Shown: piece by piece, positions 11,824 through 24,257 of the stretch
Numbering within the stretch: position 1 is the first letter of the stretch
How the letters are laid out: every line of letters begins with the position of its first letter
NCBI GenBank assembly: GCA_029490685.1
Contig: CM055960.1
Span: 63,345,401-63,409,400, forward strand
Direction: 5' to 3'
DNA: 64,000 nt
From: Schizonepeta tenuifolia
Taxonomy: Eukaryota; Streptophyta; Magnoliopsida; Lamiales; Lamiaceae
Position numbers and translations under genes: made by a program
Notes under the pieces: generated by a model
What the model was told of the DNA's origin: nothing
What the model saw: only the letters and a program-made list of their open reading frames with translations
Databases searched by the model: none

Positions 11824-11864
11824 TTGATATCTCTAATCTTAGCCCAAGTCCGAGATAAATATAT
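11824..11864 (-). pseudogene. U2 snRNA 5'-end-like copy 1
   Basis: Minus strand reads TCTCGGACTTGGGCTAAGAT, close to the conserved U2 start (CTCGGCCTTTTGGCTAAGAT). Homology stops soon after, so the branch-site region and Sm site are not recognisable. Most diverged of the three copies. Confidence 0.6.
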
Positions 11865-12079
11865 TTGCATTTTCATTCTTTATTTTTCAAATCTAAATTT
11901 GTTTAGAATTTTTCTACATCTCCATTAAATTTGTGACTTTATTGTATATACCTGTCGCAGACCTGTTGGGGAGTACTCGATAAAAATCTGAAAACTACAG
12001 AGATAGTATCAACCAACATTAGTCAAAATAGTTTTTTTTTTATGTCTATTTGAATCATCTTGTTGGTTGATGATAAAGT

Positions 12080-12120
12080 GATATATCTGATCTTAGCCAA
12101 AGGCCGAGAAAGATATATTT
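12080..12120 (-). pseudogene. U2 snRNA 5'-end-like copy 2
   Basis: Best copy. Minus strand reads CTTTCTCGGCCTTTGGCTAA followed by GATCAG, matching the U2 5' end with one T missing in the TTTT run. No upstream snRNA promoter element is seen, and the body of U2 is absent. Confidence 0.7.
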
Positions 12121-12396
12121 ATATTTGCAAAAAAAAAATGTCTATTTGAATTATCTCGCTGGTTTGAATCGTCTTGTTGGTTTGAATTTATGTATTTTCA
12201 AATTTAAATTTGTTTAAATTTTTTCTACACTTTATTATATATAACAGTCGCAAACCTATTGTCTAATAGTACTCGACAAAAATCTGAACTTCACAAAATT
12301 AATACTACAATTAACTAAATTTAGTAAAAATTATTCTTTTTATATCTATTTGAATCGTCTCGTTGGTTTGAATTATCTCGTTGGTTTATGGTAAAT

Positions 12397-12437
12397 TGAT
12401 ATTTCTAATCTTAGCCAAAGGCCGATAAAAATATATT
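12397..12437 (-). pseudogene. U2 snRNA 5'-end-like copy 3
   Basis: Minus strand reads TATCGGCCTTTGGCTAAGAT, again the U2 5' end followed by unrelated sequence. It occupies the same place in its tandem unit as the other two. Confidence 0.65.
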
Positions 12438-12440
12438 TAC

Positions 12441-14192
12441 ATTTTTAGGATTGTTTTTTTTTTCTTTATTTAGTTATTTATTCATACATTAGATTTAATG
12501 TGATATGAGTAGTATTTTTAGCAGGCACTAATCGAAGAATTTAGGAAAATATGAATGAAAGATACATAGAATTTCATGTCGATATGTTGATTAGATATAT
12601 TTATTTAGTTTTCGTAAATATTTTCGGTTACAAAATTTCTATTAGTCTCTTAAATGCTAATTTGTTTATTGTGTTGCTCTAAATTTAATTATTGTCGCTA
12701 TTTGTAGACAAACTTAAAAAATCATTTTTCATAATTATTAAACAAATAATTAAGAATGAAAATGAGTTATATAACTTTTATTTTAAAAATTGAGGATATG
12801 TATCTATTAAGAATTGAGACATAGTATATAGTATTAATATTATGAATTAATATTACACAAAGCTTTAAAAAAGTGTGATAAATAAGATATAAAGATATAT
12901 TATAATAATAGATATATATGTGAGACATGAGAAATTATTATATGAATATAATATATAATATATGTGTATTATTATGAATTAATAATGCCAAAATTATCAG
13001 AATCAAGGAAAACTGAAATAGAGCACCGTAGAGGGAGCACCGCTTATTTTCCTATTATTAATAAGATAATAGCCTCCGGCTAATTAGTAAAAGCAATTAT
13101 AGTCTGCGGACTACTAGTTTACGGCTATGGACGCTGATATGAAAGTTTTAGTTCGTGTACATTTTCGTTTAATTTATATAATTATTTGGATAAAACATCC
13201 CAGTAAATATAAAGTACGTACTCATCCTAAAATTATTACTTTACTTCTTCATTAAGGAGAGGACTCTGTGATGAGATTGTAACTTTTCATTTATAGTAGA
13301 CCAACTCTAATATCACACTGTAACGATCGAACGTTTCTTAATATAAAAAGAACTGAGTATGCTAATAAAAAGAAAATCTCAAATAAAACAGCAAAAAAAG
13401 GAAACATCTGGAAGGAAAATAAAACGAATAAACTAGTAAGCGCTACTCTCTCTTGATTGTTAGGGGCAATTAATCGGGTTGCAGTTTCTCGCATAAATGT
13501 AACGTTTACAAATTACAATAAAGTTGTGAAAGACGTTTATGATCTGATCTTTTCCCCATCTAATTCTGTGACTTTCAAAACTACCCATTGCAATGCAATA
13601 TCTTGAGCATGTTTGTAAGGATTTCCATCGTCTTTCTCTATAAATAAATAAACAAATAAATATAGTATAGTACTATTACATTGTCATTGTCATTGTCATT
13701 GTCAACCACGGCGATCACTCCTCCTGGTCTAGTGTCAACAACAAAACAATCTTGCTCTACTTCTCTTGGAATGAAAACCAAACCATGCCACCACCAACCA
13801 ACAACCGTTCGCGCACACCCCATTTGGGACTCTTTATTCCCAATTCGTGTTTATAAACATTCAAAAAAAAATTTACTTTTTAAATGTCTTTTTCTTTTTT
13901 CACAAGGGGTAATAAAATTAACATAATTTAAAAATAAGTCAATTATCATATCTACCAACAACCCTTATGTTTCTAATTAATATTATTATACTTTTAGGTA
14001 TATTATGTCAAAACTCCAATTTTAGCTATCTTTCTCTATTCGATTATTAATTATTTTTGCATTATATGTAAAAGTAAAATATATAACTATACCGTATGAG
14101 TTTTAATATATATTTATGATGAAATTTTATTTTATTAGTTACAAATTTTAATACTTATCATTTATTTTACCTAAAAAAAATATTACTTATCA
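12441..14192. other. AT-rich intergenic DNA with a (CATTGT)n run
   Basis: No gene supported. It includes long A/T stretches (12700-12960) and a short CATTGT microsatellite at 13679-13703. Nothing else recognised. Confidence 0.6.
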
Positions 14193-14201
14193 TTTATTTA
14201 T

Positions 14202-15213
14202 GGCAAAATTGGATAAAAATACCCAACTTTATACCAAAATTTGGTTTTTTGATAAACCTTTTAATCGTAGCAAAAAATATATCAACCTTCCAATTTGTTG
14301 CAATGTCTGTCCGGTGACGATTTTTGGCTAAATCGATGCTGATGTGGATCTTCAGAAAGCTGAGATGACAGAGAAAATTAGATAAAAATACCCGTCCTTA
14401 TACCGAAATCTGGTTTTTTTACAAATCTTTTAGTTGTAGCAAAAAAATATAGTGATCATTCAATTTGTTGCAATATCTGTCCAAATTCAATTTGAGAAAA
14501 AAATTAATGGTGACGTGTACAATTCATAATGACATGACATTCAAAACGACGTCATTTTGATTAAGAATAAAAAAATAAAAATATATATATTACACATCAT
14601 TTAAAAATTTCACCTCATTTAAAAAAAATTACACATCATTTAAAAATATTACCCTTTATCTCTCTCACCCAACCCCTTGCCTCTTCTCCACCACATACAC
14701 CATTCCCACAGTCATCCATCCATCCATCCTTCTCCATCATGGCCTCAATCAATGGCGTCACCGGCCATGAGTGCAACTCCGCCGCCTTAAATCCTACCTC
14801 CATCCCCACTTTTTTTTTTTTTTTAATTCTTAATCAAAACGACGTGGTTTTAGTTAAAACAGCGTCGTTTTGAATGTCACGTCATTATGAATTGTACACG
14901 TTACCATTATTTTTTTTTTCCCAAATTGAATTCGGACACACATTGCAACAAATTGAAAGGTCACTATATTTTTTGCTACAATTAAAAGGTTTGTCAAAAA
15001 ACCAGATTTTGGTATAAGGTCGGGTACTTTTATCTAATTTTCCCTGCCATCTCAGTTTTGCGGAGATCCACATCAGCATCGATTTAGCTGGAAATCGTCA
15101 CCGGACAGACATTGCAACAAATTAGAAAGATGATATATTTTTTGCTACAATTAAAAGGTTTGTCAAAAAACCAAATTTTAGTATAAAGTCGGGTATTTTT
15201 ATCCAATTTTACC
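14202..15213. mobile_element. Mutator-type MITE with long terminal inverted repeats
   Basis: Starts GGCAAAATTGGATAAAAATA and ends with the inverse of GGTAAAATTGGATAAAAATA. The inverted arms are about 370 bp (14202-14575 and 14835-15213). Each arm is itself made of two related units of about 180 bp. A perfect 9-bp duplication TTTATTTAT flanks it (14193-14201 and 15214-15222), the Mutator signature. The 260-bp centre holds a CT-rich tract and a short coding-like start at 14739 (MASINGVTGHEC), possibly captured host sequence. No transposase. Confidence 0.88.
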
Positions 15214-15239
15214 TTTATTTATTTAATATTTTTATTTAT

Positions 15240-15350
15240 TTATTGAACGGTTCAATTAAACGGTTCAATCACGATCGAACCGGTTAAATCGATTGAACCA
15301 TGATCCAGAAATCTTGCCGGTTCAATCTTCGGTCCGGTTTTTAAAACATT
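15240..15350. repeat. Dispersed-repeat fragment (CGGTTCAA phrases)
   Basis: Repeated CGGTTCAAT / GAACCGGTT phrases between the MITE and RECQL1 look like a worn non-autonomous DNA-element fragment. No ends or target duplication were found. Confidence 0.35.
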
Positions 15351-15461
15351 GCTTTTACCAAAGCATTGAAGCGGGCTTGGGCTCATGCAATAAAGCTCAA
15401 ATCCAAGTAGAACGAGCCGGGCCGTTCAATTCTACTTGAAACAACATTCCAAGTTTAAAGC

Positions 15462-15502
15462 GCGGGAAATTCATTCCAGCTTTCGACTTTTGCCGGCGGG
15501 AA
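15462..15502 (+). promoter_or_regulatory. Two E2F-like sites upstream of RECQL1
   Basis: GCGGGAAA at 15462-15469 and GGCGGGAA at 15495-15502 (TTTCCCGC and TTCCCGCC on the other strand) match the E2F consensus. They lie 52 and 19 bp before the RECQL1 start codon. Plant DNA-replication and repair genes are often S-phase regulated through such sites. The binding itself is inferred. Confidence 0.55.
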
Positions 15503-15520
15503 GAATATCTTCGTTGCGAA

Positions 15521-18500
15521 ATGAACGGCCGCGATTTGGAGTTGGAGAAGGCGAGATTGATCAGCTTGGCTCTGGAGTTGGGATTCGACGAGGACTCTGC
15601 CAGTAGCTGCTTGGATCGCCTTGTTCAACTATATGGTAAACTATTCATTCCCCTTTTCCTTTCAAACCCAACATCTTCTTTTTTTTTCTTTTCTTTTTTT
15701 TAATGATTGGATTTTCTTGTTAATTTTTGAGTTAGAGATGGAAATCTTGTAATATTAGTTCCAAATTCTAGGTGAGGTTATGAATTAGCACATTTTGTTA
15801 GCATTTAGATTTCACGTTTTGGAGTTCAGATGAATGGTGAATGCATTATCTGACTGCTGATTTAATGGTGTGTAATGTTTTAAGAGTGTTGTAACTTGTA
15901 TCTACGATGATTATGAGGACATTCAAAATATTGATAATTATATTTAGAGACTTTGGTTAAATGATTACTACTAATTTAGCTCTGTAATTGTATTTTTAAG
16001 ATGTGAAAATAATCAAACAATCCAACATCATTCGATCCCTTTTATTCAACAACATGCTCGATTGATACAATCAACTATTACTTTAAGAAATTGAGAGATT
16101 TTACGAAATTCATGATTCTGCTGAAATTTGTGAAACTCTCTGAAATACTTGGGGATTCTCAAATTAAGGTCTACTCCATGGCTGTAATTCAGTCTCACTA
16201 AATTATGATAACCTCAATAATGGAAGATCTAGATGGTTTTAACACCTTTCTTCTTACATAGCCACATATGATTAACATTCCATAACCAAACTTTAAAGTT
16301 GAGTTGAACCCTTGGTGTCTTAGTTGCAAGGTTTCATGAATTTATTATGGCTTCAATCTTGTTAAGGTGATGATGGGCAAGATTTCATCACTGTGGAGCT
16401 CTGTGGTGATGACTATCTTGCATCACTTGCTGAATTTATGCAAGACACTGTGGCTGAGGATTGGGATGATGTGCAAGCCATGGAGTCAGAAGCTTGTGGT
16501 GCTTTAAACGACATACTGGATAAGGATCTTCCCAAGAATTATGATTCAAAAGCTGCCATTCATGTCATAAAAGATTCTCCTCAGAAGCATCCTGATGTAA
16601 TGCATTTGGATTCTTCAAGTGACGGAGAGGAGGCAAGCCACAATATTTCTAAAAGTTATGTGAGATCTTCCTCTAGTATGTGTATAGATGGCAATGGTTG
16701 GAACCCTTCTCCAAGTTCAATAAAACCTCCATCAATCTCTGTAAGGGCTTCCTTTCCTTGATATCAATTACTATAATCATGTACAAAGCTGTTGCTTTAT
16801 GAGTGATGATATGCAATTATGTTTGCAGGCCTATCGGAATGATCCAACTCGAACTTCAGGTTCATCAGTTTCTCATGAAACATGGAGCTCCACTTTACAT
16901 GAGAATGAAGATGGAACTCTCACATATGACGACCTGAAAAAACTAGATGTTTTTGAACTGGCAAATGTTGTTGTATTTGGTAACAGCAGATTTCGACCAT
17001 TGCAGCATCAGGCATGTAAAGCTTTTGTTTCTAATCGTGATTGTTTTGTTCTTTTACCCACTGGAGGTGGTAAAAGCCTTTGTTACCAGGTCAGTGCCAA
17101 ACTGGTTTTTGTTTATAACATTTCTTTGATGAAGCCGCATAATTTAGATAAGCTCACCGTATGTTGATAGCTGCCTGTAAAATTGACTATGTTATGGCTC
17201 AATTAGATACCAATTTTGAAGATAACTTGTGTGACATGATTTTGAGAAATTTACCTAGTTTTCAACTTCATTGGATTTGCTTGTAGGATTTAAGCTCTGA
17301 TTTTATTTTTTTTTATTTCAAGGGGAAAATAATCTTCCACTTGGTGAAATTGTATTATGGACATATGATAAATACTTTTAGCACCCACATAGAGATGATA
17401 ATGTTCATTATATAAGTATTATTATCTCAGTTCTCCATCTTCATGCAGTACATATGGTTAAAGGATTTAGTCAGTCTGTTTCTTGGCCAAATGATTCATT
17501 TTCGATTGACCTCATTTCTCTTTTGGGTTTCCCAACTTAATTATTTTAATTGTAAGTATGTTCTAAGCTATTATAAAGTTGTTTAGGCCAAAGCCAGGGG
17601 CTGCTGAAGCTTTGCCTAGGGAAATTCCTGCAGTACTGCATTTAGCTTGTATGCTATAGTTGAAGCTTTAAAGGATTTTGAAGTAAGGTGTTCTTATCAA
17701 AGTCCTGATATCAGTTAGTCTAGTGTCATCATCATTGTCATCAATCTGAAAATTATATATTAGCTGAAACTGTACAAACTAGATCCAAGCAGCTGCTCCC
17801 TCATTTTGTGTAAGAGCTAATTTTCATCATCAAATTCCAATAATTGCCCTTTCTGGGTCTTTTGAGGCCCCAAAAACTAAGAATCATGGAATCATCTTTG
17901 TGTGGACATTGACAAATTACTAAATATATATACTGTGCGTCTGTGTGTGTGTGTATTTTCTTACTTGGTCATACCATTCGTCCAGCTTCCAGCCATTTTG
18001 CGGCCAGGTGTTACAATTGTTATATCGCCACTTCTTTCCCTCATTCAAGATCAGATTGTTACACTGAATTTCAAATTTGGGATACCAGCGACTTTCTTGA
18101 ATTCTCAACAGAAGCCATTTCAAGAAGCAGCCGTACTTCAAGAATTAAGGTAAATGTCAGTGTGTTCTCCATGTGCATTGATGTGATATTATGACACATA
18201 CCCTTCACCTTCTCATTTCTCCTGTCTAATGTACTCCTCTCAAGCTATGGTCATCAGGCCAAGACCAGTATGTTCTCTTAATTTCTTGCATGAACCTTCA
18301 TATGTGTTTCCTGGAAATACAATCTTGTGTAGCAATTTAATATCCAACCCTTATTATTATTTAAATGCTACCATCCTCTGCAGCAGCAAAACATCTAAAA
18401 CACCATTTTACCCTTTATCTAACATTTGAGTGCCAAAATGATCTTAATCTTGAATACTGTACTACGTAGTTTTCCTAGTTTCATTGCCACGACATTGTTA

Positions 18501-20398
18501 AGAGTGAGAAAATTATGACTTAAGTATGAATAGTTTGGTTTATGGGATCATCAGCTGCTGGAAGTATAAAAGGATCTCTGGATCACGACACTATTACTTA
18601 ACAGCAGAGGTTCTACGTGAAATTACAGGAAGTGGTATTATGTGCACTGCATATCGATATAGCTCCAGAATGAAATGCAGACTGAAACTAGTCTATCTAA
18701 ATATATCAATTGCTCGCTAACTTTTTCCATCTCACGTTATGCATTTGTTTGAATGTCCTAGGAAAGATAAGCCTTCCTGTAAACTTCTGTATGTAACTCC
18801 AGAAAGGGTTGCTGGAAATATGTCATTTCAAGAGATCCTAAAAGCTCTGCATAGGAAGGTAAATGTTTACTATGCTGTTGGAACATCAAGTCAAAATTTA
18901 ATGCTCGGTGCTTTCGACTTTCTGATGCTTTCTTCATGAAATGAATATGAAAATGTTAGTATCTCAATTTCAGGGACAATTAGCAGGATTTGTTGTTGAT
19001 GAAGCTCACTGTCTGAGGTATGCTGCTCATGTTAAAAAGAAAGCTCGATAGCTAAAAGAGAAAGATACATGAAAGATAAAAATGCCAAATTAAGATAGTT
19101 ATGATGGATGGCATGAAATATATGCAAATAAAGCATGTTCTGCATGTTTATGAAACTGAGCCTACACGATAGTGTTAGATTAATTGAAATTGATGACTAA
19201 TTTGAAGAACAGAGTTTTGTTTCTTATAAACTTTTTGTCTTGTTTCTCAGCCAGTGGGGCCATGACTTCCGTCCCGATTATAGAGTATTAGGATGCCTCA
19301 AACAGAACTTTCCATATGTTCCTGTGATGGCTTTAACCGCCACTGCAACTCAGATAGTTCGAAAGGTTAGACTACCGGCACTTGGTTATGTCTGGAATCA
19401 GCTCGAATCTCTGTCACTGTTAAATCCTAAATTTTGACTTATTTGGCAGGATATCTTAAACTCATTGCGAATCCCACAAGCAATGGTGCTCGAGGCAAGT
19501 TTTGATAGGCCCAACTTGAAGTATGAAGTGATAGGGAAAACTAAAGAACCACTTGAACAGCTAGGGAAGTTACTGAAATCTCGTTTTAAAAATCTATGTG
19601 GAATTGTATATTGCCTCTCGAAGAATGAATGCGTGGAGGTCTCAAAATTCCTAAATGAGAAATTCAAGATCAAAGCAGCGTATTACCATGCTGGTTTGGC
19701 TGCTCGTCAGAGGATTGCGGTTCAGCAAAAATGGCATAGTGGAGAAGCTCATGTTGTTTGTGCTACCATAGCTTTTGGGATGGGAATAGACAAACCTGAT
19801 GTTGTAAGTTTCACTAATCTGAAAATATCTTATCTTTATATTCTTCGTTTATTGCCAAGTCATGTGTTGAATCTTTTGCATCATCCAAATAGTTGAATTA
19901 TGAATATTGTATTTGCATGAATATTGCTACGACAGTTTACTCACTTGTCCTCATTTCAGCGTTTCGTTGTTCACAACACATTGTCCAAATCAATCGAGAG
20001 TTACTATCAGGAATCCGGGAGGGCGGGACGAGATAATCTATCTGCCACATGCATTCTTCTCTATCAGAAGAAGGACTTCAGTCGGGTCGTATGCATGCTT
20101 AGGAGTGGACAAACTGGTAAAAAAGAAAACTTCAAACTTGCCATGGAACAAGGTCGGAAAATGCAAAAATATTGTGAACTTAAGGTACAAACTGTAACTT
20201 ATGAAGATGCCTAGATCATCATCATTTTCTAACTATACATATTGTTTTATAATTTTCTCATAAATTTATAATTTTTAACTGCTGCAGGATGAATGCCGTA
20301 GGCAAGCTTTATTAGAACACTTCGGAGAATCCTCTGACCGTAGTGCCTGTAGAAATGGTTCCAATCCTTGTGATAACTGTCTCAAGTTATCTTCATGA
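15521..20398 (+). CDS. RECQL1: RecQ-family DNA helicase RECQL1 (ATP-dependent helicase Q-like 1)
   Basis: A nuclear 3'-5' DNA helicase of the RecQ family, expected to act in recombination and replication repair. Ten exons join in frame: 15521-15635, 16367-16740, 16829-17089, 17986-18149, 18762-18858, 18974-19017, 19251-19365, 19450-19803, 19960-20184, 20288-20398. They give 619 residues. Every junction is GT-AG and phase-consistent. The N-terminus (LELEKARLISLALELGFDED, then YGDDGQDFITVELCGDD) is that of plant Q-like 1, with a UBA-like helix. Helicase motifs are complete: TGGGKS, DEAH, ALTATAT, and QESGRAGRD. The RecQ zinc-binding Cys set ends with CDNC eight residues before the stop. No winged-helix or HRDC domain follows, which suits this short subtype. 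The start is the first ATG after the E2F-like sites. Looks intact. Confidence 0.95.
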
Positions 20399-20698
20399 TC
20401 ACGAGTGCATCATATTTCTGCAATGAAATCAGGTGGGAGTCGTGGGATGAATGTTTATGGACTTTTATCGAAGAAAATTCTGAACATCCTGAGCCATTGG
20501 AGATAAACTTAAATTGTTCGTGGGTTGGACTACAGAAACATGCATTTTTCATCGCTCTTTTTAACTGTCAATTTTAAGTTGTAACCACCTTTGTCTTTTG
20601 TCTTAAGGGAACAGAATTTCTAAGTCATTTATACTTTTGGGTTTCTAGCATGTAGAAATGTGAGCAATTTCAACTTTGGAGCTTGATCAACAACCATC

Positions 20699-20704
20699 AA
20701 TAAA
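20699..20704 (+). terminator. Probable RECQL1 poly(A) signal
   Basis: AATAAA about 300 bp after the RECQL1 stop, in AT-rich sequence suited to a 3' UTR. Other near-signals exist nearby, so the choice is tentative. Confidence 0.4.
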
Positions 20705-20849
20705 TTTGTGATGTTGGAACATATGGATGTGGTGTGGATGAATTTATTTCCCATTTTGTTGAAACTTGAAAGCATGGTGTGAATACTTCCCAGCTGAAAT
20801 GTGCCCAATAAACAAAAAAAAAAGGGGAAAAGTGTGTTTGACTAAGACG

Positions 20850-22860
20850 ATTTTAGTTTATCTTTGTGTCTGCTAAAATTTATGCTAAAGACTTGTCACA
20901 CATGTAACTTGCTAATAATCTATTCATGCAGGAATCCTTGTTACTTATTCAATAATAATTAGCTTAGTTTGGTTAGTGATAGATTTGGGGCTGTGCAGTT
21001 AGTATGATAGCGGAATCTTGATGGGGCAGAGAGAGAGAGAGAGAGAGAGAAATAGTAGCATATGCAAACAGCTTGACATTTGGTATGATTTCAACAACTC
21101 TTGCACCCACTAATTTATTTCATTCAATTTATCCTCCTGCCTTGGCCCCAAATTCTTGTTCGCTCCCTTAGATTTAGGGAATGGCCCTCTTCACTTCATT
21201 ATTTATATACTCAAACCAATTTTATGAATTTAACAGCATAAGCAATATGAAATCATGATTTTTCTTAATTTATCAAGAAAGAGTAATTATAGTGTTTCGT
21301 TATAGGTAGTGGTTAAAAATGAGGAATAGAGCCAAATAATAAATTGAACAGAATCTTGAAATGGGTGGCCCACAATAACCCATTCGATGGTTTGAAATTC
21401 GGCCATAATATTTGTTGGAGGGGGGCTTTTAGTTTAGTGCATGATGAATGATGCAGGTCGTCGGGAGCATGAGTTTCGACATTGACATCGAACATGCACT
21501 CAATGTTTTACTTTACTATATTTCGTAACAATCTTAATTGTCATTTAATTAGGGAGTCTTAATTGTGTTGGTAATTGGTAAGATGGAAACCGTTAACACA
21601 ATGCTATATCCATCCGATGTCGTAATTAAATAGAAAAAAATAATAATAATAAAAAAATTGAAGGGGGCTAATTTCTAATATTTTACCTAAATTTAAAAAA
21701 AATAAAATTAAGATATTGGTTTTTGGTGGTTGGCAGGCTCTTGCACAACTATTCACATAAAATGTTTGATAATTTTATGACAATATTAAGGGGAAAAAAT
21801 GTTGTTGGGAGCTTAATTAAGATCCATCCTCCTCAAGTGGCTCTGCCACTCGCTATGTTTGTCCCTTATAAGGGTTTCTTGTGATCAGAAATCGCAAGTC
21901 AAGAAATTGGATATATATTTATTTTGCTCTCATAATAATTGAATGAAGGATCAAATAACTAAAGAATTTGACGTGCGAACAATAATTCTCATGATAATTT
22001 TGATGTTATTTTAATATGGAATTATGAAATATAACACTTATTAAGAGAAAAAAAAAATGTTCTAAATAGAATGCTTATTCCAATTCAGGAACAGATGGAA
22101 TAAGCATACATAATATGTAAAGGAACAGATTAATTTATTTTAGGAACTCCATTACAATAGACAATTTAGTCAATTACTATGCGCCAACAAACATTCATAA
22201 CCTACATTATATGCTGATTTAATTTGTTTATGGGTAATTACTCTATACATCTAACAATGTCAATTAGTTAAGTTTAGCCCATTCATTTTCAGGTTAGTAC
22301 TATCTAGCTCGCACTGTATTGTGTAGATACTAGTAAATCATATGATCAACAAAGATTTATGTGATTTGAACTTTTTAGTGCTATCAGGGTCTGTAACTTT
22401 TTCTTGTAGTGTCTTGTCTAATTAACCCAAATTATTAAAATTTTCGCGTTACCAGCTATAAAAGTTATTTCGGACAACTTAATTTTGCTAGTTAAACTTA
22501 ATTGTTACAAGGCAAGGGCGTGGACAAAGTCGACATGCATTAAATTTTGTTTGTTTGTTGGTTGGTTGGTTTGCATCTTCTCTCATTTCATTTTCATTTG
22601 CTTCTCGAATTTGTGACCTTGAAAACGGAAAAAGGAGAAATATTATGTTTAGATAAGCGGGCGAAAACGACACAAAGTAAACGAACATTTGAGTTACATA
22701 AACCAAGTGGTAGGGGATATATATGGAATGTCAATTAAGTTCCATTCAATCGGGAAATGCTCCATTACTCTATACTAATAAGTTAATATGGGAAATTATT
22801 ATATTATATCATACGAGTACATACATAAGAATATGACAAATACTTGTCTGCAACAAGCCT
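20850..22860. other. Intergenic DNA with a (GA)n run
   Basis: A GA microsatellite lies at 21029-21051. The rest is AT-rich with no supported gene. The short frames at 21313 and 22488-22738 have no family features. Confidence 0.6.
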
Positions 22861-22865
22861 CACGA

Positions 22866-23290
22866 TGTGAGCCCGGGTCGACTCGGTCCGGATCCAGGTC
22901 GGACTAGGGTTGATCCGGTCAAATCGTTGACTTTTTTTCAATTTTTTTTTTAATTTCTAAATTTCTTTTTGTCTCTTCATTTTTTGTTTGTCTCTTCGTT
23001 TTTTATTTGCCTTTTATTCTTTTGTCAAGATTCGAGCGAGGGGAATCGAAAGCCTTGGAGTTAGCTAAAGAATCCAAATTGTTACCACTACAATTATCTT
23101 TATATTAGTAATCGGGGTAAAGGCGGAGCAGGAAAAAAAATCTGTAAAAAGAAATAAAAACTAATTTTGAAAATTAAAAAAAAAATGCGGACGGGTGCAC
23201 AACACCCGTCATGCGTGAGAGGCTGACGCGTGCAGTGCACGCGCGGTCTCACAAATTGAGACGCGTCGCATGAGAGACTGAATCTAAGAA
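22866..23290. repeat. GC-ended dispersed repeat, copy 1
   Basis: Contains a pyrimidine-rich TTTGTCTCTTCG tract, an AAGATTCGAGCGAGGGGA phrase and a GC-rich end with GTGCAGTGCACGCGCGGTCTC and GCATGAGAGAC. All of these recur in the 52322-53042 copy. The right end is near 23270-23290. The left end (22866) is approximate, because its terminal repeat is diverged. Confidence 0.6.
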
Positions 23291-23354
23291 CATTTTATTA
23301 TTATATCTCCAATCTCACTTTTAACATGACAATATTTTATTAATATAAATATTA

Positions 23355-24003
23355 CTCTCTCCGTCCCACCGCATACGGCCTATTTTTCATTTTGGGACGT
23401 CCCACTATACTTGACTTGTTTCCTTTAAAGAAAATAATTACTCCCTCCGTCCACGATTTAAAGTCTCATTTACATCAAAATATTTGTCCACAATTTAAAG
23501 TCCTACTTACCTTTTTCCACTCAAATCAAGTGGGACCTACAACAACTTTCATTCCCACCTAACTTCTTCCACTCAAAATATGTGGGAACTCTTATTCCAC
23601 TCACAACAGCTTTAACTCTATTTTATCTTTTCCACTCACAACAAGTGAAACCCTTATTCCACTCACACTAATTTTAACTTTCAATCTACTTCTTCCACTC
23701 CCACTAACACTACCATTTTCTCCCACTAACTTCACTTTTTTAGCTTTTTTTAATCTCCGTGCCAACACCTAAATGAGACTTTAAAATGTGGACGGAGGGA
23801 GTAGTTTATATACATGGTCCATCATCCTATCTAAACCCCACTAACCTACTCTCACTACATACTCAATCATCCCATCTATAACTTTATTAGCATTATAAAA
23901 ACTTGCATTCACACTTCACTAAACACGTTCTTTATATTCAATACCCTTTTTTTTTAATTTTTGTGCTCATATGAACTACGTCATATTCAACGGAACATAG
24001 GAA
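23355..24003. mobile_element. Stowaway-like MITE, outer copy (interrupted)
   Basis: Starts CTCTCTCCGTCCCACCGCAT after TA and shares its whole body with the 49506-49790 MITE (GGGACGTCCCA, CCCCACTAACCTACTCTCAC). The right terminus is worn. It is split by a second MITE at 23441-23801. Confidence 0.75.
23441..23801. mobile_element. Stowaway-like MITE nested in another
   Basis: Starts CTCCCTCCGTCCACGATTTA and ends with the inverse (...GTGGACGGAGGGAG). TA duplications lie at 23439-23440 and 23802-23803. The centre is built from CCACTCACAAC-type phrases. Inserted inside the older outer copy. Confidence 0.85.
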
Positions 24004-24248
24004 GTTATGATATAAAAGGGTGAGCATAGTACATGTAGCATGTGTTAATGGACGTGCCTATATACAATTTTCTTTCCATGTAACTAAACCTAAAAACCAT
24101 ATCTTTTTGTATATATAGCATGATTTTCTATATGTACAATGATATTTTTTCGTGGCAATCGTAAATTATATAGAGATATATGATAAAGATTGGTTCTCAG
24201 TATTTATATGGAATTTTTTTGGTTGGATCCTTATAACTTTTTCTTAGA

Positions 24249-24257
24249 TAAAGTTAA
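24249..24257. repeat. Left 9-bp target duplication of MULE-B
   Basis: TAAAGTTAA, identical to 34394-34402 at the other end of the element. Confidence 0.9.

Larger units (their letters stand above)
11625..12440. repeat. Three tandem copies of a 250-300 bp unit
   Basis: Copies start near 11625, 11881 and 12191 with TTTTTCAAAT followed by TAAATTTG. Each continues through a GTCGCAAACCTGTTG-like phrase, then ACTCGATAAAAATCTGAA, then TGTCTATTTGAATC, and ends in a U2-snRNA-like segment. The copies have diverged by substitutions and small indels, including an extra duplicated phrase near 12140-12180. Confidence 0.85.

Noticed and set aside
12080..12120. Functional U2 snRNA gene
   Set aside because: Only the first 25-30 bases match. 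There is no upstream promoter element, branch-recognition region or Sm site.
14739..14830. Small gene starting MASINGVTGHEC
   Set aside because: It ends in a poly-T tract inside a MITE and has no recognisable domain. At most it is a captured scrap.
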